Below, in pieces: positions 54,789-64,000 of a stretch of 64,000 nt of DNA. A program made the position numbers and the translations under genes. Below the pieces are notes generated by a model. The model was not told the origin of the DNA, did not search any database, and was given only the letters and a program-made list of their open reading frames with translations. This DNA comes from Thiohalocapsa sp. (GTDB lineage Bacteria; Pseudomonadota; Gammaproteobacteria; Chromatiales; Chromatiaceae). The stretch is taken from positions 1 to 64,000 of the forward strand of contig JAIPFF010000003.1 in NCBI GenBank assembly GCA_021736785.1, given 5' to 3'. Each line of letters opens with the position of its first letter. Within the stretch, counting starts at the first letter, position 1.

Positions 54789-54839
54789 CCGGGGACCGCA
54801 AGACGGCACAAGCCCAAACGAGTGTTTAGCGGTCCCCGG
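54789..54839. terminator. 11-bp inverted repeat between convergent genes
   Basis: CCGGGGACCGC (54789-54799) and GCGGTCCCCGG (54829-54839) are exact reverse complements with a 29-base loop. The structure starts six bases after the lipocalin stop and lies between the lipocalin and the convergent permease gene, so it may terminate or stabilise transcripts. Confidence 0.5.
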
Positions 54840-54935
54840 CCCTCATCGAGCGCCTTCATCTTCAGTGCGAGAGTGGGGGCCGCAAGGCGAGAGCACCAGA
54901 CGCTCGCGTCCCCGGCTCGCCGACCGAGAAAACCC

Positions 54936-56207
54936 TCAGCCCTTTTCCACCCCTTTCACCTGAAAGCCCGCTTCTTCGACGACGCGTGCGAGTGCGGAGG
55001 CGTCAAGCCTTCCGCCGCGAATGCGCACTTCGCCGGAGGCGAGATCCGGGGTCGCTTCGTCCACCGCGGCAACGGACTCCAGCGAGCGCTTGACGCTCGC
55101 AACGCAGTGCTGGCAAGTCATGCCCTCCACCTGCAGCAGCATATCGCCGGACGGCGGCGGCGCTGCGGATGCCGCGCGCCGCGCCTGCACCCGCCGCCAG
55201 CCTAGCCAGCCCAACAGTGCGACCAGTACCAATGCCGAGAGCACGGACCACCACGGCGCGCCGTGCTCGTGGGCAACTGCGGCCCCGCCGGCGGTGCCGA
55301 CCACGTTCTCGAACAACAACCCGAACGCCAGGCTCATGAAGACAACCGTGCCGAGGTAGAGGCTCAGTACCCGGCCGCCCATGACCCGGTACACGGCGCC
55401 GATGGTGGCGACGTTGGTGGCAGGCCCGGCCATCAGAAAGACCAACGCCGAGCCCGCCGGCATGCCCGCCGCGATCAGCGAGGCCGCGATCGGCACGGAG
55501 GCGGTGGTGCAGACATACAGCGGCAGGGAAATCGCCAGCACCACCAGCATCCCCACCAGCCCCTGACTCCAAACCCGGTCGGCGAAATAGTCGGGCGGCG
55601 TCAGCGTCGTCACCAGGGCCGCCGCCAGCACGCCGGCGATGAGCCAGAGATCGATCGCGGCCAGCAGGTCGAAGACCGCGTAGCGCACGGCGCCGAGCAA
55701 CCCGCCGCGGCCCTCGCTCGGGGCATTGCCGCCGCAGCCCGCGGCCGGGACCGCCGCCTCGTCCGACGCGGGCTCGGATCCCCGCTCCGGGGCCGTGCGC
55801 GAATCGCCGAAGCGGTTCACCAGCGCGCCGCCCACGAGCCCGCTGACGAACGCGGCGGTCACTTTGAACGCCACGAAGGGCCAGCCAAGGAAGGCCGCAT
55901 TGACCAGTATCGAGTCGACGCCGGTTTGCGGCGTGCTGATCATGAAGGCCGTCGTTGCGCCCGGCGATGCGCCCTGCTTGCGCAGACCGAGCGCGGTCGG
56001 AATCACGCCGCAGGAGCACAGTGGCAGCGGAACGCCGAACAGCGAGGCCCGCGCCACGCTTCGCATATCCGGGCGATTCAGTCCGCGCCGGATGAGGTCC
56101 GGCGGCAAGTAGACATACATCAGCCCGGCGATAAACAGCCCGAGCAACAACGAAGGTGAGAGCTCGAGCAGAATCCGCCAGAGCTCGTTGAGATACAGCT
56201 CGATCAT
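54936..56207 (-). CDS. Metal-efflux permease with fused HMA domain (SO_0444 type)
   Basis: This 423-residue protein has eight or more hydrophobic segments of the DUF318/SO_0444 permease type (FGVPLPLCSCGVIPTALGLR and AGPATNVATIGAVYRVMGG), linked to Cu/Zn efflux. A heavy-metal-associated domain is fused at the C-terminus (about residues 355-420, GMTCQHC). The cysteines in PLCSCG probably bind metal. The start at 56207 has AGGA upstream; a start 16 codons earlier lacks it. Confidence 0.87.
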   Translation of the reverse strand: MIELYLNELWRILLELSPSLLLGLFIAGLMYVYLPPDLIRRGLNRPDMRSVARASLFGVPLPLCSCGVIPTALGLRKQGASPGATTAFMISTPQTGVDSILVNAAFLGWPFVAFKVTAAFVSGLVGGALVNRFGDSRTAPERGSEPASDEAAVPAAGCGGNAPSEGRGGLLGAVRYAVFDLLAAIDLWLIAGVLAAALVTTLTPPDYFADRVWSQGLVGMLVVLAISLPLYVCTTASVPIAASLIAAGMPAGSALVFLMAGPATNVATIGAVYRVMGGRVLSLYLGTVVFMSLAFGLLFENVVGTAGGAAVAHEHGAPWWSVLSALVLVALLGWLGWRRVQARRAASAAPPPSGDMLLQVEGMTCQHCVASVKRSLESVAAVDEATPDLASGEVRIRGGRLDASALARVVEEAGFQVKGVEKG

Positions 56208-56503
56208 AATGGCATCCTGAAGCGGGTCGAAGCCGCGGCGCAGTCCAGAGGACATGGGCCTCGACGGTATCGTTTTCGACCATCGCCATCGCGGCAGGAT
56301 CCGCAGCAGGGGTGGCGCAGGAACAATCGGGAGACTACGTCAGAGATGCGGCCGCGATCAACTGCACGGCGACAAGGGTGGTCGCCGCCGTCGGCCGATG
56401 GAGCAGATGGCCGGGCGGCCCGGCGCGGTGATGGCGCCGGGCCGCAGCGGGACCGCGTACGCGGATGCGAAGGCAGCCGCGCCGGGGAGCCGCGACGCCG
56501 CGG

Positions 56504-56731
56504 TCAGTCGATATTTCCTTTCTCGTGCTGATCGACCAGAAAGCCGCCGAGCGCACCGACACCGGCGCCGATCAGCGCGCCCTTGCCCGCATTGGCGCTC
56601 AGCGAGCCGATCAAGGCGCCGCCGGCCGCCCCCATCGCCGCGCCGCTGCCCGAGCGCTGACCGGTCGTCGTTCCGCAGCCCGCGGCAGCGAGGCTCGCAA
56701 CGATCATCATCGCAATCGCGTACTTCTTCAT
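56504..56731 (-). CDS. Small glycine-zipper lipoprotein
   Basis: This 75-residue lipoprotein (lipobox LAAAGC) consists mostly of a glycine zipper (GAAGGALIGSLSANAGKGAL and further repeats). Such short proteins sit in the outer membrane. GGAG lies before the start codon. The glycine-zipper region resembles that of the OmpA-domain lipoprotein at 51229-51930. Confidence 0.83.
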   Translation of the reverse strand: MKKYAIAMMIVASLAAAGCGTTTGQRSGSGAAMGAAGGALIGSLSANAGKGALIGAGVGALGGFLVDQHEKGNID

Positions 56732-56808
56732 GGAATCACTCCGCATATTGAATCGAAGGACATCCGTACGGACGCCACGCCTGAACCGGGCTGTCCGCAG
56801 CGGGCCCT

Positions 56809-57207
56809 TTATCGGCAAGGATATTTGGCGGCGAGCGCCCGCACCAATCCGACCACGGGCATTTCCGCCATCGCCTCGGCATTGCCGGCATTGGCTTGCG
56901 CCCAAGCGACAAAAGCGATCCGCCCTTGCTCGACCGTGGCATTGTCCGGATAGCAGATCAACCGCTTCATTTTCTTCCGGTCGCTGACGGCATCGTGGTA
57001 TTGCACCGTCGCCTCGATGAATGCCCGGCAGGCGATCAACGCGGTCAGGTAAGTCGGCGCATCGGCCGAGATCGAGCAGACCTGATAGAGATCCTCGGTC
57101 GTGTCGAAGTTGAAGTCTTCGTCCTCGACGGCGACGGCCGCGGCGCAGACCGTGAAACCGAGCGCGGCAATCAGCATCCTCGCGGAAAAGGCACGCGTGG
57201 CAGGCAT
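56809..57207 (-). CDS. Rap1a/Tai-like exported protein
   Basis: This 132-residue protein has a signal peptide and a cysteine pattern (DLYQVCS, IACRAFIEA, LICYPDN, AAKYPC) that matches the Rap1a/Tai immunity-protein fold. Members neutralise peptidoglycan-degrading effectors of type VI secretion. No secretion gene lies nearby, so it may be an orphan or serve another role. GAGGAG precedes the start. Confidence 0.78.
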   Translation of the reverse strand: MPATRAFSARMLIAALGFTVCAAAVAVEDEDFNFDTTEDLYQVCSISADAPTYLTALIACRAFIEATVQYHDAVSDRKKMKRLICYPDNATVEQGRIAFVAWAQANAGNAEAMAEMPVVGLVRALAAKYPCR

Positions 57208-57398
57208 CGGAAACTCCTCGTCGTTGTGTCATGCAAAGGCGGCGCTTGCCGCCCTGTCGTAGAAACCCGGACAATCGCCCGCTTCCCGCACTGATTCTAG
57301 CAACCCCGTCGCCTGCGCGAGCGATGTTCGCTCGCGGCGCATGCGCCGCCGCACGGCCACTGCAATCACCGCCGAACCGAGGACGCCCGCACGCCGCA

Positions 57399-58758
57399 CT
57401 AAGCGTCGTCGCGCATCTGCGCGGCGCTCTGCCCTTGATCGAGCAGCCGGCGAAGCAAAGTCATGTCGTCGATAACCCGCTGCGCATAGCCGGACGCGAC
57501 GGCGATCAAGGCATTGGCGTGCGTCTGCAACCGCGCGGCCATCGCTTTCTCGAAACGAGCCGATCGCCGGTCGCCCCGCGCATGGGCAAGCGCCAGCGCC
57601 TCGCCGCAGGCCGCCGCATACTCGGCGAGGCGCCGGCCGGGGTGTTTGCGCGCCAGCACCACGTCCTGCGGATCAAGCGCGGCCCGGGCATGATGGCGCG
57701 AGCGCACCAGCCAATGCCTTCCCTCCCACAGCGCCTCGTCCAGCACGAGGTCGGGGCAGCGCTGCATCAAGCGCTGGCAATCCACGGTGAGGTGGGCCGG
57801 ATTGAGGCGATTCACGGGGCTGATGTCCGGAAACCGGAACAGGGCCGAGGCCGGACGCTGCAGCTTGACCTCGACGACGTGGCATAGCGGCAGGTCGGCG
57901 GGACCTGCGAAGTCCTCGGGACCGACGAGCAAGTAGAAGCGCTCCAGGTTCACCGAGGCGGCGCACCACGTCCAACACGTCATCGTCCACATAAGGCCGG
58001 AACGCATGGCGAACGGCTTCGGCACGCTCCGGGTCGAGCCGCGCGAAGCGATCCGGGCGCTCGCGGAAGTGCGGCCGCTGCGCCTGCGTGTCCACCTCTT
58101 TCGCCAACGTGCTCTTGGTCTCGAACTCGCGTCCGCCTGCCGCGCGCCGGCGTGCCTTGCGAAACGCGCGCCCGAGTACATGCCGCTTTTTGAAGCCGCG
58201 CAGGGGTTTCGAGCGCCGCTCGGGGTCGCCGACGCAGGCTTTGCAGGTCAGGGCGTAGGCGCACAGGAAGGCCTCGGCAGCCCGCTCGGCATCCGCCGGC
58301 GATGCCGCCTTCAATTCGGCCTTGTCGGGGATGTCGTCGCCGTCGTAGCGCCCTGCGAGGATGCCGCGGCCATACTCGGCGGCCAGCATGAGGCTCAACA
58401 CGAACCGGGCCAAGTCCCAGACCGCCGGGCCCACGCAGGCATCATCGTAATCGTTCGGGCAGAAGACGACGCGATCGCCGAAGGAGCCTTGCTCGGTGAT
58501 GAAGCCGAAATTGGCCATGTGGCAGTCGCCCATCAGCGTCGTCGGCGGCGGCAGCTCCAGCAGCGCGCGCGGCAGCGCCAGCGTGCCTTGGGCGATGTCG
58601 GTGTAGTAGAGCTGCGCAGACCCGCGCAGAAAGCGAAACGGATCCTCAGCCATTTTGCGGTGTTTTGTGCAGGATGGGTCGAGCGCCGGGTCGCGATGGT
58701 CGACCCGGCGAAGCTCGCTACGGATGAGCCGGGAGCGAAAATCATTTTCCTGTGCCAT
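57399..58758 (-). pseudogene. DUF2252 family protein, frameshifted
   Basis: The first part (from 58758, MAQENDFRSRLIRSELRR) runs in one frame through DPFRFLRGSAQLYYTDIAQG and MGDCHMANFGFITEQG to DDDVLDVVRR. The expected continuation (SVNLERFYLLVGPEDFAG to the end at 57399) lies in another frame. The break is near 57955, where a few residues usually found after VVRR are also missing, so a small deletion is more likely than a single-base reading error. DUF2252 proteins have an aminoglycoside-kinase-like fold of unknown role. Confidence 0.8.
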
Positions 58759-58951
58759 AGCGCTTGATCGTACCTCGGCGCCGGTCTTCGCGACAGTCGC
58801 CGGCGTCGGCGTGCAACGCCTGAAACACCGCTGCCTCCATCGGCCATGCGCGCTCGTCGTGATGAGAAATTCCCGCTGCGCTTCGACCCGATAATCGTTG
58901 TCCGTTAGACTCCCCGAGCGTGATTGAATACGAGTCCCTTCATTTGCACTG

Positions 58952-61900
58952 ATGTTTCTTTTGCGATCTGCAGCCACCGTGGCGAGGCGCCGCGCCGCTC
59001 GGGCCCATCCGACACTCGGCCATATGCTGTCGGCGGCCCTGCTTTTGGCCGTCTCGACGGTGTCCGCCGATGTGACGGTCCCGGATCTGCGCGACATCGA
59101 GCGCGAGAACACCCGGCTGGAACGACTGATCGAGCAAGTCGAGGCCGGGCAGGTGCGCCGCGAGGCACGGCACCAAAGGCTCGCGGAACAGCTCGCGCAC
59201 GAAGAGCTCAACCTGTCGAGCAGCGACATCTCCGCGGAGACGTTGCGCGAGGCGCGCTTGGAGCTCGACGCCGTCGAGTCGGCATTGGCGGTGGTCGAGG
59301 GGCGGATCGAGCAACGACTGCTGGCAACCGAGCGGATCCGCAAGCAGATCGACCGGCTCGAGCGCGTTATCGCAGACGCGGACGGCGATATCGACGACCT
59401 GCGCAACGAGGTCGCCCGGGACCTGCTCACGAGCCAGCTGGCACTGACCCAAAGCGTCATCGGCGCCTACAAACAGGCCATGCGGGTTGGCGAGAGCAAT
59501 CGCGCGCTACTGCGCGCACGCTTGCGCCTGCTGCAGAGCCGTCTTGAGCTGGACACCCTGGAGACCGCCGGACTGTTCACGCCCGACCCACGCATATCGA
59601 TGCTGGAGTCGGTGATCACCGACCACTTGCAGCGTGCGGTGCAACTGCGCACCCGGCTCGATGCGGACGCCGGCGCAGACGAGACGCTACAGGCCCGGCG
59701 GCCCGAGCTTGCGGCGCGTGCCGACGACGCGCTGGTGCGCAGCGTGCTGCGTCAGAACGATTTGGAACTGCTGCTGACCGAGAATGCCCTCGATGACTTC
59801 GTGGCCCTGCGACGAGACGATTTGATGCCGTTGCACGTCCTGGAAGGAGCCAAGGCGCAGATCGCCGAACTTGCCGACGGGCTGAGCCGGCTCCAGTCCT
59901 CGCTGGACGCCCAGCGCCGCGTGTTGCAGTCCAAGCGCACCGCGCTGGAAAAGCAGCCAACCGGGGCCGAGCTGGCGCTGACCTTCCTCGACGATCTGAA
60001 CATCGCGGTGGGATTCCAGCAAGCCGACATCGACGCCTTGGGCGAACGTCTGCGCACCGAGCAGGACGTTTATGCGCGGGTCATCAGCGAGCGGCATGCC
60101 GCCTCGCTGCGCCAGCACCGCCGACTGCCGGATACGGCCGCTGCATGGCAGCGCCTGACGGACAACGCCGCACAGTTGCCGCGCCTGCTCGGGGCAGAGC
60201 TGGGCGCCGTCGGCAGCCAGCTCGGCACCGCCGCGCAAAACGCGGGCAACTTCCTGCAAGGGCTCGCCGTCGGCGGTGCGGTCTTGGTGCTGGTGCTTTT
60301 TGCCTGGGGCGCCTACGCGCTGCGACGCTGGTCCGCTCGGCAGCCGAACGACAGTAAGCTGGCGCTGTTCGGACGCGTGCTCGCCAAGACACTGCCCGCT
60401 GCCATCCCGGCGGCACTCTGGATGCTTGGCGGATTGCTGTTCGGCGTCTCCGGCGCGCAGGTAGGCACCGTCGAGATGCTGCTCCTGCTGCTACCTGCTT
60501 TGGTTTTCGCGCTGTCGCTGGCGCGCGAGCTGCTTTTCGCCGCGGAGACGGCGCCGACATCGCCGCCGGCGGCAGCTGCCGACGACGGCGGCGGCGATCC
60601 CGAAACGCCCGTGCGGGAAGCAACGTCGGCAAGCAAGTCTCCGGCGCCCCTGCCGTCGCCCGATGCGTTGTCGCGGACAGCGGATCGGGCAGACGCCCCG
60701 GGCGATGCAGATGCCCCCGCACAGGCGCAGACGCGACTGCCGCATTTCGTGACCGGCGGTCCCGAGCGGTTCTACCGCAGGCTGCGCCTTGGGCTGCTGC
60801 TGGCCACGGCCGTTGCCGCGCTGTATATCCTTGCACGGACGCTGCCGGTGGCGCCGATCCTCGCCGACCTCATCGACCGGCTCGCCATGCTCGGTGTGCT
60901 GGCGCTGGCCATTTCGGCGTTCGCGCTGCGAAGTCTGTTCCGGCGCTTCGCGCTTCACGACCGGCACCGCCGCTGGGCTGCCGTCATGGCGCCCATGTCC
61001 CGACTGCTCCCGGCCTTCCTGCTCGGTGTCGGTCTGCTCGGTCTGGCGGGCTTCATCAACCTCGCCTGGGCGCTGCTGACTTATCTCGCGTGGGCCGTGG
61101 TCGTGGGCCTTTTGCTGCTGTTCGTCATCGGTCTGCTATCGGATGTCCGCGACCACTTCGTGCAGCAGCTGACGACGCCGGAGCCGCCGCAGGACGCCGC
61201 GGCCGTGCCGCTGCAAAGCGCGGCGCACGCGGACGACGAGACGCTGCCGGATGAGCAGGCCGATGCCGCGGATGCCGAGCCGCCGCCGCGCCCGGCGAAC
61301 GGCATGGCCGACTTCTGGCGGACCCATTTCGTCGAGCCGGGCTATCGGCTCGGCGTGCTGTTGTCGTTGTTCGCGGCCGGCTGGCTACTGCTCTATCTCT
61401 GGGACTGGCACCGCGACACGCCGGTCGTGCGCTGGTTCCTCGGGGTGGTCAATACCGGTCTGTTCGAGCTAGGCGAGTCCAGTTTCGCAATCGCCGACAT
61501 CCTGCTCGCCGTCGTACTCGTGGGCAGCGTGTTCTATATCGGCGGCTGGAGCCAACAGGTGAGTTACAACCTCGCTTACCGCGGGGTGCGCGACGCCGGT
61601 TTGCGCCAGGCGCTGGCGACCTTCACCCAATACGTCGTCATTGTCGCCGGCGTGCTGCTGGCACTGAAGATTATCGGCTTCGATTTGACGACCTTGACGG
61701 TGTTCGCGGCGAGTCTCGGCGTCGGCATCGGCTTCGGGCTGCAGAACATCATCAACAACTTCGTCTCGGGGATCCTGCTGCTGGCGGAGCGACCGCTGCG
61801 CGTCGGTGATTTCGTCAGCATCGGCAACAATTTGGGCAACGTCACGCGCATCGGCATCCGCTCGTTGACGATGCGCACGCTGGACAAGCAGGAAGTGATC

Positions 61901-62299
61901 ATCCCGAACGGCTCGGTGATCAGCGGAGAGTTCACCAACTGGACCCGAAGCGATGACCTATTGCGCAACGTGCACTACATCGGCGTGCATTACGACGACG
62001 ACATCGAGCTTGCCATCCGGATTATCGAGGGTGTCCTGCGCGCCCACCCGCATGTGCTCGCGGACCCGGCGCCGGGCGTCTTCCTGTGGGAGTATGCGGA
62101 CTCGTCGGTGAATCTGCGGGTGCAGTACTGCTTCCGCATGAACGAAGGCCCGGGCGGGCTCGTCATTCGCTCCGAGGTGCTGCTCGCCATCGGTAAACGC
62201 TTCCGCGAGCGCGCGATCCGCATTCCTTACCCGCAGCGCGACATCACCATGCATGTGGAGCGGGATGATCCGCCGATGTTTGCGGAGAAGCCGGCCTAG
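58952..62299 (+). CDS. Large MscS-family mechanosensitive channel (KefA/MscK-like)
   Basis: This 1,115-residue inner-membrane channel has an N-terminal signal segment, a long periplasmic coiled-coil region (about 50-420, IERENTRLERLIEQVEAGQV and similar), multiple hydrophobic segments, and the MscS pore and beta domains at the C-terminal end. The pore region is recognised by SLGVGIGFGLQNIINNFVSG near residue 930, followed by ERPLRVGDFVSIGNNLGNV. It should open under membrane tension to release solutes. It is divergent from the broken DUF2252 gene. Confidence 0.92.
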   Translation: MFLLRSAATVARRRAARAHPTLGHMLSAALLLAVSTVSADVTVPDLRDIERENTRLERLIEQVEAGQVRREARHQRLAEQLAHEELNLSSSDISAETLREARLELDAVESALAVVEGRIEQRLLATERIRKQIDRLERVIADADGDIDDLRNEVARDLLTSQLALTQSVIGAYKQAMRVGESNRALLRARLRLLQSRLELDTLETAGLFTPDPRISMLESVITDHLQRAVQLRTRLDADAGADETLQARRPELAARADDALVRSVLRQNDLELLLTENALDDFVALRRDDLMPLHVLEGAKAQIAELADGLSRLQSSLDAQRRVLQSKRTALEKQPTGAELALTFLDDLNIAVGFQQADIDALGERLRTEQDVYARVISERHAASLRQHRRLPDTAAAWQRLTDNAAQLPRLLGAELGAVGSQLGTAAQNAGNFLQGLAVGGAVLVLVLFAWGAYALRRWSARQPNDSKLALFGRVLAKTLPAAIPAALWMLGGLLFGVSGAQVGTVEMLLLLLPALVFALSLARELLFAAETAPTSPPAAAADDGGGDPETPVREATSASKSPAPLPSPDALSRTADRADAPGDADAPAQAQTRLPHFVTGGPERFYRRLRLGLLLATAVAALYILARTLPVAPILADLIDRLAMLGVLALAISAFALRSLFRRFALHDRHRRWAAVMAPMSRLLPAFLLGVGLLGLAGFINLAWALLTYLAWAVVVGLLLLFVIGLLSDVRDHFVQQLTTPEPPQDAAAVPLQSAAHADDETLPDEQADAADAEPPPRPANGMADFWRTHFVEPGYRLGVLLSLFAAGWLLLYLWDWHRDTPVVRWFLGVVNTGLFELGESSFAIADILLAVVLVGSVFYIGGWSQQVSYNLAYRGVRDAGLRQALATFTQYVVIVAGVLLALKIIGFDLTTLTVFAASLGVGIGFGLQNIINNFVSGILLLAERPLRVGDFVSIGNNLGNVTRIGIRSLTMRTLDKQEVIIPNGSVISGEFTNWTRSDDLLRNVHYIGVHYDDDIELAIRIIEGVLRAHPHVLADPAPGVFLWEYADSSVNLRVQYCFRMNEGPGGLVIRSEVLLAIGKRFRERAIRIPYPQRDITMHVERDDPPMFAEKPA

Positions 62300-62461
62300 G
62301 GAGGCGCGGAACTAGTCAGCGCTTCACGCGCGGGGCAGGATGCCCCGGCCCGGAGACGCGGCACGGACCTGTTGCGCATGGTGCAAGGGATTGAATGAAC
62401 ATCTGTGCAGCGCCGATCGCCAGACCGGCCGCCGACGCGAGGCCGCGACCAACGGCCACGC

Positions 62462-63256
62462 TCAGTAACGGCGGATCAAGGCCGCATGCTCGCCCAGCCA
62501 CTTGCGCCGGATGCGCTCGAAGACACCATTGATGTGGATATCGGCAACCGCACGATCGAACAGCCTGCGCAAGCCCTCGTTCTCCTTGCCCACCGCGACC
62601 GCGTTTCCATAACCGAGCCAGCGCGGATCATCGACGGGCGGCCCGACGAGCTCGAACTCTGCACCGTAGTCTGTACCGAGAAAAGTGATCTGAAGCGTGA
62701 CTTCGTCGGCTAGAACGGCGTCGATGCGCCCGACGAGCAGGTCGAGCAGCGCGCCCGGCTGGGTGCTGTAGCGAACGATCTGCGAATTCGCGGCATAATT
62801 GTCCTCGAGATAGCGATCGAACGTTGTATCGCGCCACACGCCGATACGCTTTCCGGCCAGCGCCTCGGGATCGATCGCATCGAAGCTGTCCCGGCGCACC
62901 ACGAAACGCGCCGCCGAACTGTAGTAGGGGCGCGTGAAGGCCACCAGCGCGCGGCGGGCGTCGGTCACCGCCACCGAAGCCACGACAACGTCGAGCCTGC
63001 GCTCGACAAGCCCGGGCAGCAACGCCGACCAATCGGTCTGCACCAGTTCGCACTCGAACTTGACGGCCTCGCACAAGGCCCGCGCGATGTCGATATCGAA
63101 GCCGACCAACTGGCCTTGCGCATCGACGAAGCTCATTGGCGGGTCCTGCCCGAACACGCCGACCCGCAGATCCGCCGCGGCCGGACTCCCGGCCAGCACC
63201 AGCACAAGCAGACCAGATGCCGTTTTACGGCGCAGGCGTGAAACGATGCGCATCAT
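62462..63256 (-). CDS. Periplasmic amino-acid-type solute-binding protein
   Basis: This 264-residue exported protein matches the family 3 solute-binding proteins (ArgT/HisJ type): a signal peptide ending SPAAA, FDIDIARALCEAVKFECELV, the YYSSAARFVVRRDS segment and GKRIGVWRDTTFD. No ABC permease or ATPase genes are adjacent, so it may feed a distant transporter or act as a sensory partner. It lies 49 bases downstream of another solute-binding protein gene on the same strand. Confidence 0.88.
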   Translation of the reverse strand: MMRIVSRLRRKTASGLLVLVLAGSPAAADLRVGVFGQDPPMSFVDAQGQLVGFDIDIARALCEAVKFECELVQTDWSALLPGLVERRLDVVVASVAVTDARRALVAFTRPYYSSAARFVVRRDSFDAIDPEALAGKRIGVWRDTTFDRYLEDNYAANSQIVRYSTQPGALLDLLVGRIDAVLADEVTLQITFLGTDYGAEFELVGPPVDDPRWLGYGNAVAVGKENEGLRRLFDRAVADIHINGVFERIRRKWLGEHAALIRRY

Positions 63257-63305
63257 GCTTTCAATAACCGTCTGCCGCTAAAGAGAGATGCAAGATCATG
63301 GCGCC

Positions 63306-64000
63306 TCAACGGGCACGGCGGTCATGGCCGAGGCGCTGCAAATCGTCGGCCAAGGCAGAGAGCGCCGTCTCCGCGTCCGCACTGCCGGCGAGGATGTCTT
63401 GGACGGTGACTTGGAACAACTCGCTGAGCGTTTCGTAGCGCGCGCCGGCAACGGTCGACGGCCGGGCCACCAGCGCTAGGTCCTCGCGATCAATCAGCGC
63501 CAAGTAAGGGTGCAGTTCGCGCAGGGCCGGCTCGGCAGCCAGCGCCGGGCGCGAGGGGATATAGCCGCCTCGCAGGGCACGCTCGCGCTGGATCTCGCTG
63601 CCGGTCAGATAGCGCACCAAATCCGCCGCCAGTTCCGGGTGCTCGGAGTGCTTCGAGACGGCGAGCTGCCAGCCGCCCAGCGTCGCGGGGTGGACGCCCC
63701 GGACGCCGCCCTTCGGCAGCAGCGCCACGCCGACCTTGCCGCGCACGGATGAGTCGTCGGCGCTCAGCTCGGCCCACGCATAGGGCCAGTTACGCATGAA
63801 GGCCGCATTGCCGGCGGCAAACTGCTGCAGCGATTCGCGCTCGGTCTGGGTCAGTACCGCGCTCGGAGAAATAATGTCGATCCAGTCGCCGGCCCGCTGC
63901 AGAGCGAACCGGGCATGCGGATTATCGACGCTGACCCGCCCATCGGGCTCGACGACACTGCCGCCGCCCCAGCTGGCAAGCCATTCCATGGCATTGCAGG
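63306..64000 (-). CDS. Extracellular solute-binding protein (sugar type), partial
   Basis: The frame stays open to the window edge; Cys-Asn-Ala precede the first visible Met (63989), which fits the middle of a family 1 (sugar/maltose-type) solute-binding protein. Visible segments are LASWGGGSVVEPDG, AAFMRNWPYAWAEL and TLGGWQLAVSKHSEHPELA. Only the C-terminal part is present. Its substrate is unknown. Confidence 0.85.
   Translation of the reverse strand, partial: CNAMEWLASWGGGSVVEPDGRVSVDNPHARFALQRAGDWIDIISPSAVLTQTERESLQQFAAGNAAFMRNWPYAWAELSADDSSVRGKVGVALLPKGGVRGVHPATLGGWQLAVSKHSEHPELAADLVRYLTGSEIQRERALRGGYIPSRPALAAEPALRELHPYLALIDREDLALVARPSTVAGARYETLSELFQVTVQDILAGSADAETALSALADDLQRLGHDRRAR

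Overview
The window reads as chromosome of a GC-rich (roughly two thirds G+C) gammaproteobacterium, most likely a purple sulfur or related sulfur-oxidising bacterium of the order Chromatiales. The reasons are the combination of a nifENX-type nitrogen fixation cluster, a bidirectional NAD-linked hydrogenase (hoxEFUYH-W), multihaem cytochrome electron-transfer genes, an FNR-type regulator and typical gammaproteobacterial housekeeping genes (serB, metA, pssA, uup, arfB). This placement is inference from gene content; no rRNA or tRNA gene is present to confirm it.

Layout. 0.1-2.4 kb: a GAF-PAS-GGDEF-EAL cyclic-di-GMP protein. 2.6-9.2 kb: a nitrogenase cofactor-assembly cluster, nifE-nifN-nifX-rseC-DUF269-DUF683-fdxB, transcribed from a sigma-54 promoter with a perfect NifA site; a SIR2-like gene is transcribed divergently from its own near-consensus sigma-54 promoter. 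9.2-13 kb: a small accessory island with locally low G+C, holding a Doc toxin, a DUF4160/DUF2442 pair, a dead transposase fragment, a ParD/ParE pair whose toxin appears to start at ATT, a class II Fic protein and a family of intergenic repeats. 13.5-17.4 kb: a GAF-PAS-AAA-Fis sigma-54 activator, a DUF4242 gene, and an exported beta-propeller gene preceded by a sigma-54 promoter and two tandem palindromes, which together look like a self-contained regulatory circuit. 17.5-28.5 kb: an RND efflux permease with an unusual histone-like basic tail, a candidate small RNA, a KefB/C-type antiporter, an EF-G paralogue, apbE and arfB. 28.6-32.7 kb: a three-gene electron-transfer module (heptahaem cytochrome c, membrane cytochrome b, octahaem cytochrome c). 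33.0-40.5 kb: pssA, then the hox hydrogenase operon with an exported protein of unknown function encoded between hoxY and hoxH. 40.5-47.4 kb: serB, a small unknown gene, metA, a P-loop ATPase, a sulfotransferase and uup. 47.6-50.5 kb: an FNR-like regulator, an FNR box, a TDT/SLAC1 anion channel, an unknown protein and a NifX/NifB-domain protein. 50.7-64 kb: envelope and stress genes (lipoproteins, OmpA, a DUF2878/DUF1295/DUF6134-like/lipocalin cluster, a metal-efflux permease with a fused HMA domain, a Rap1a-like protein), a frameshifted DUF2252 gene, a large MscS-family channel and two solute-binding proteins, the last cut by the window end.

How it fits together. NifEN builds the FeMo cofactor with NifX and the small accessory proteins, and the nif ferredoxin and RseC-like protein probably feed or protect its electron supply. 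The Hox hydrogenase exchanges electrons between H2 and NAD(P)H, and the cytochrome module links a quinone pool to the periplasm. The strongest leads for undescribed biology are the sigma-54-driven SIR2-like gene facing nifE, the activator/palindrome/beta-propeller circuit, the multihaem cytochrome module, the exported protein inside the hox operon, and the FNR-linked anion-channel module. No tRNA, rRNA or CRISPR array was found.
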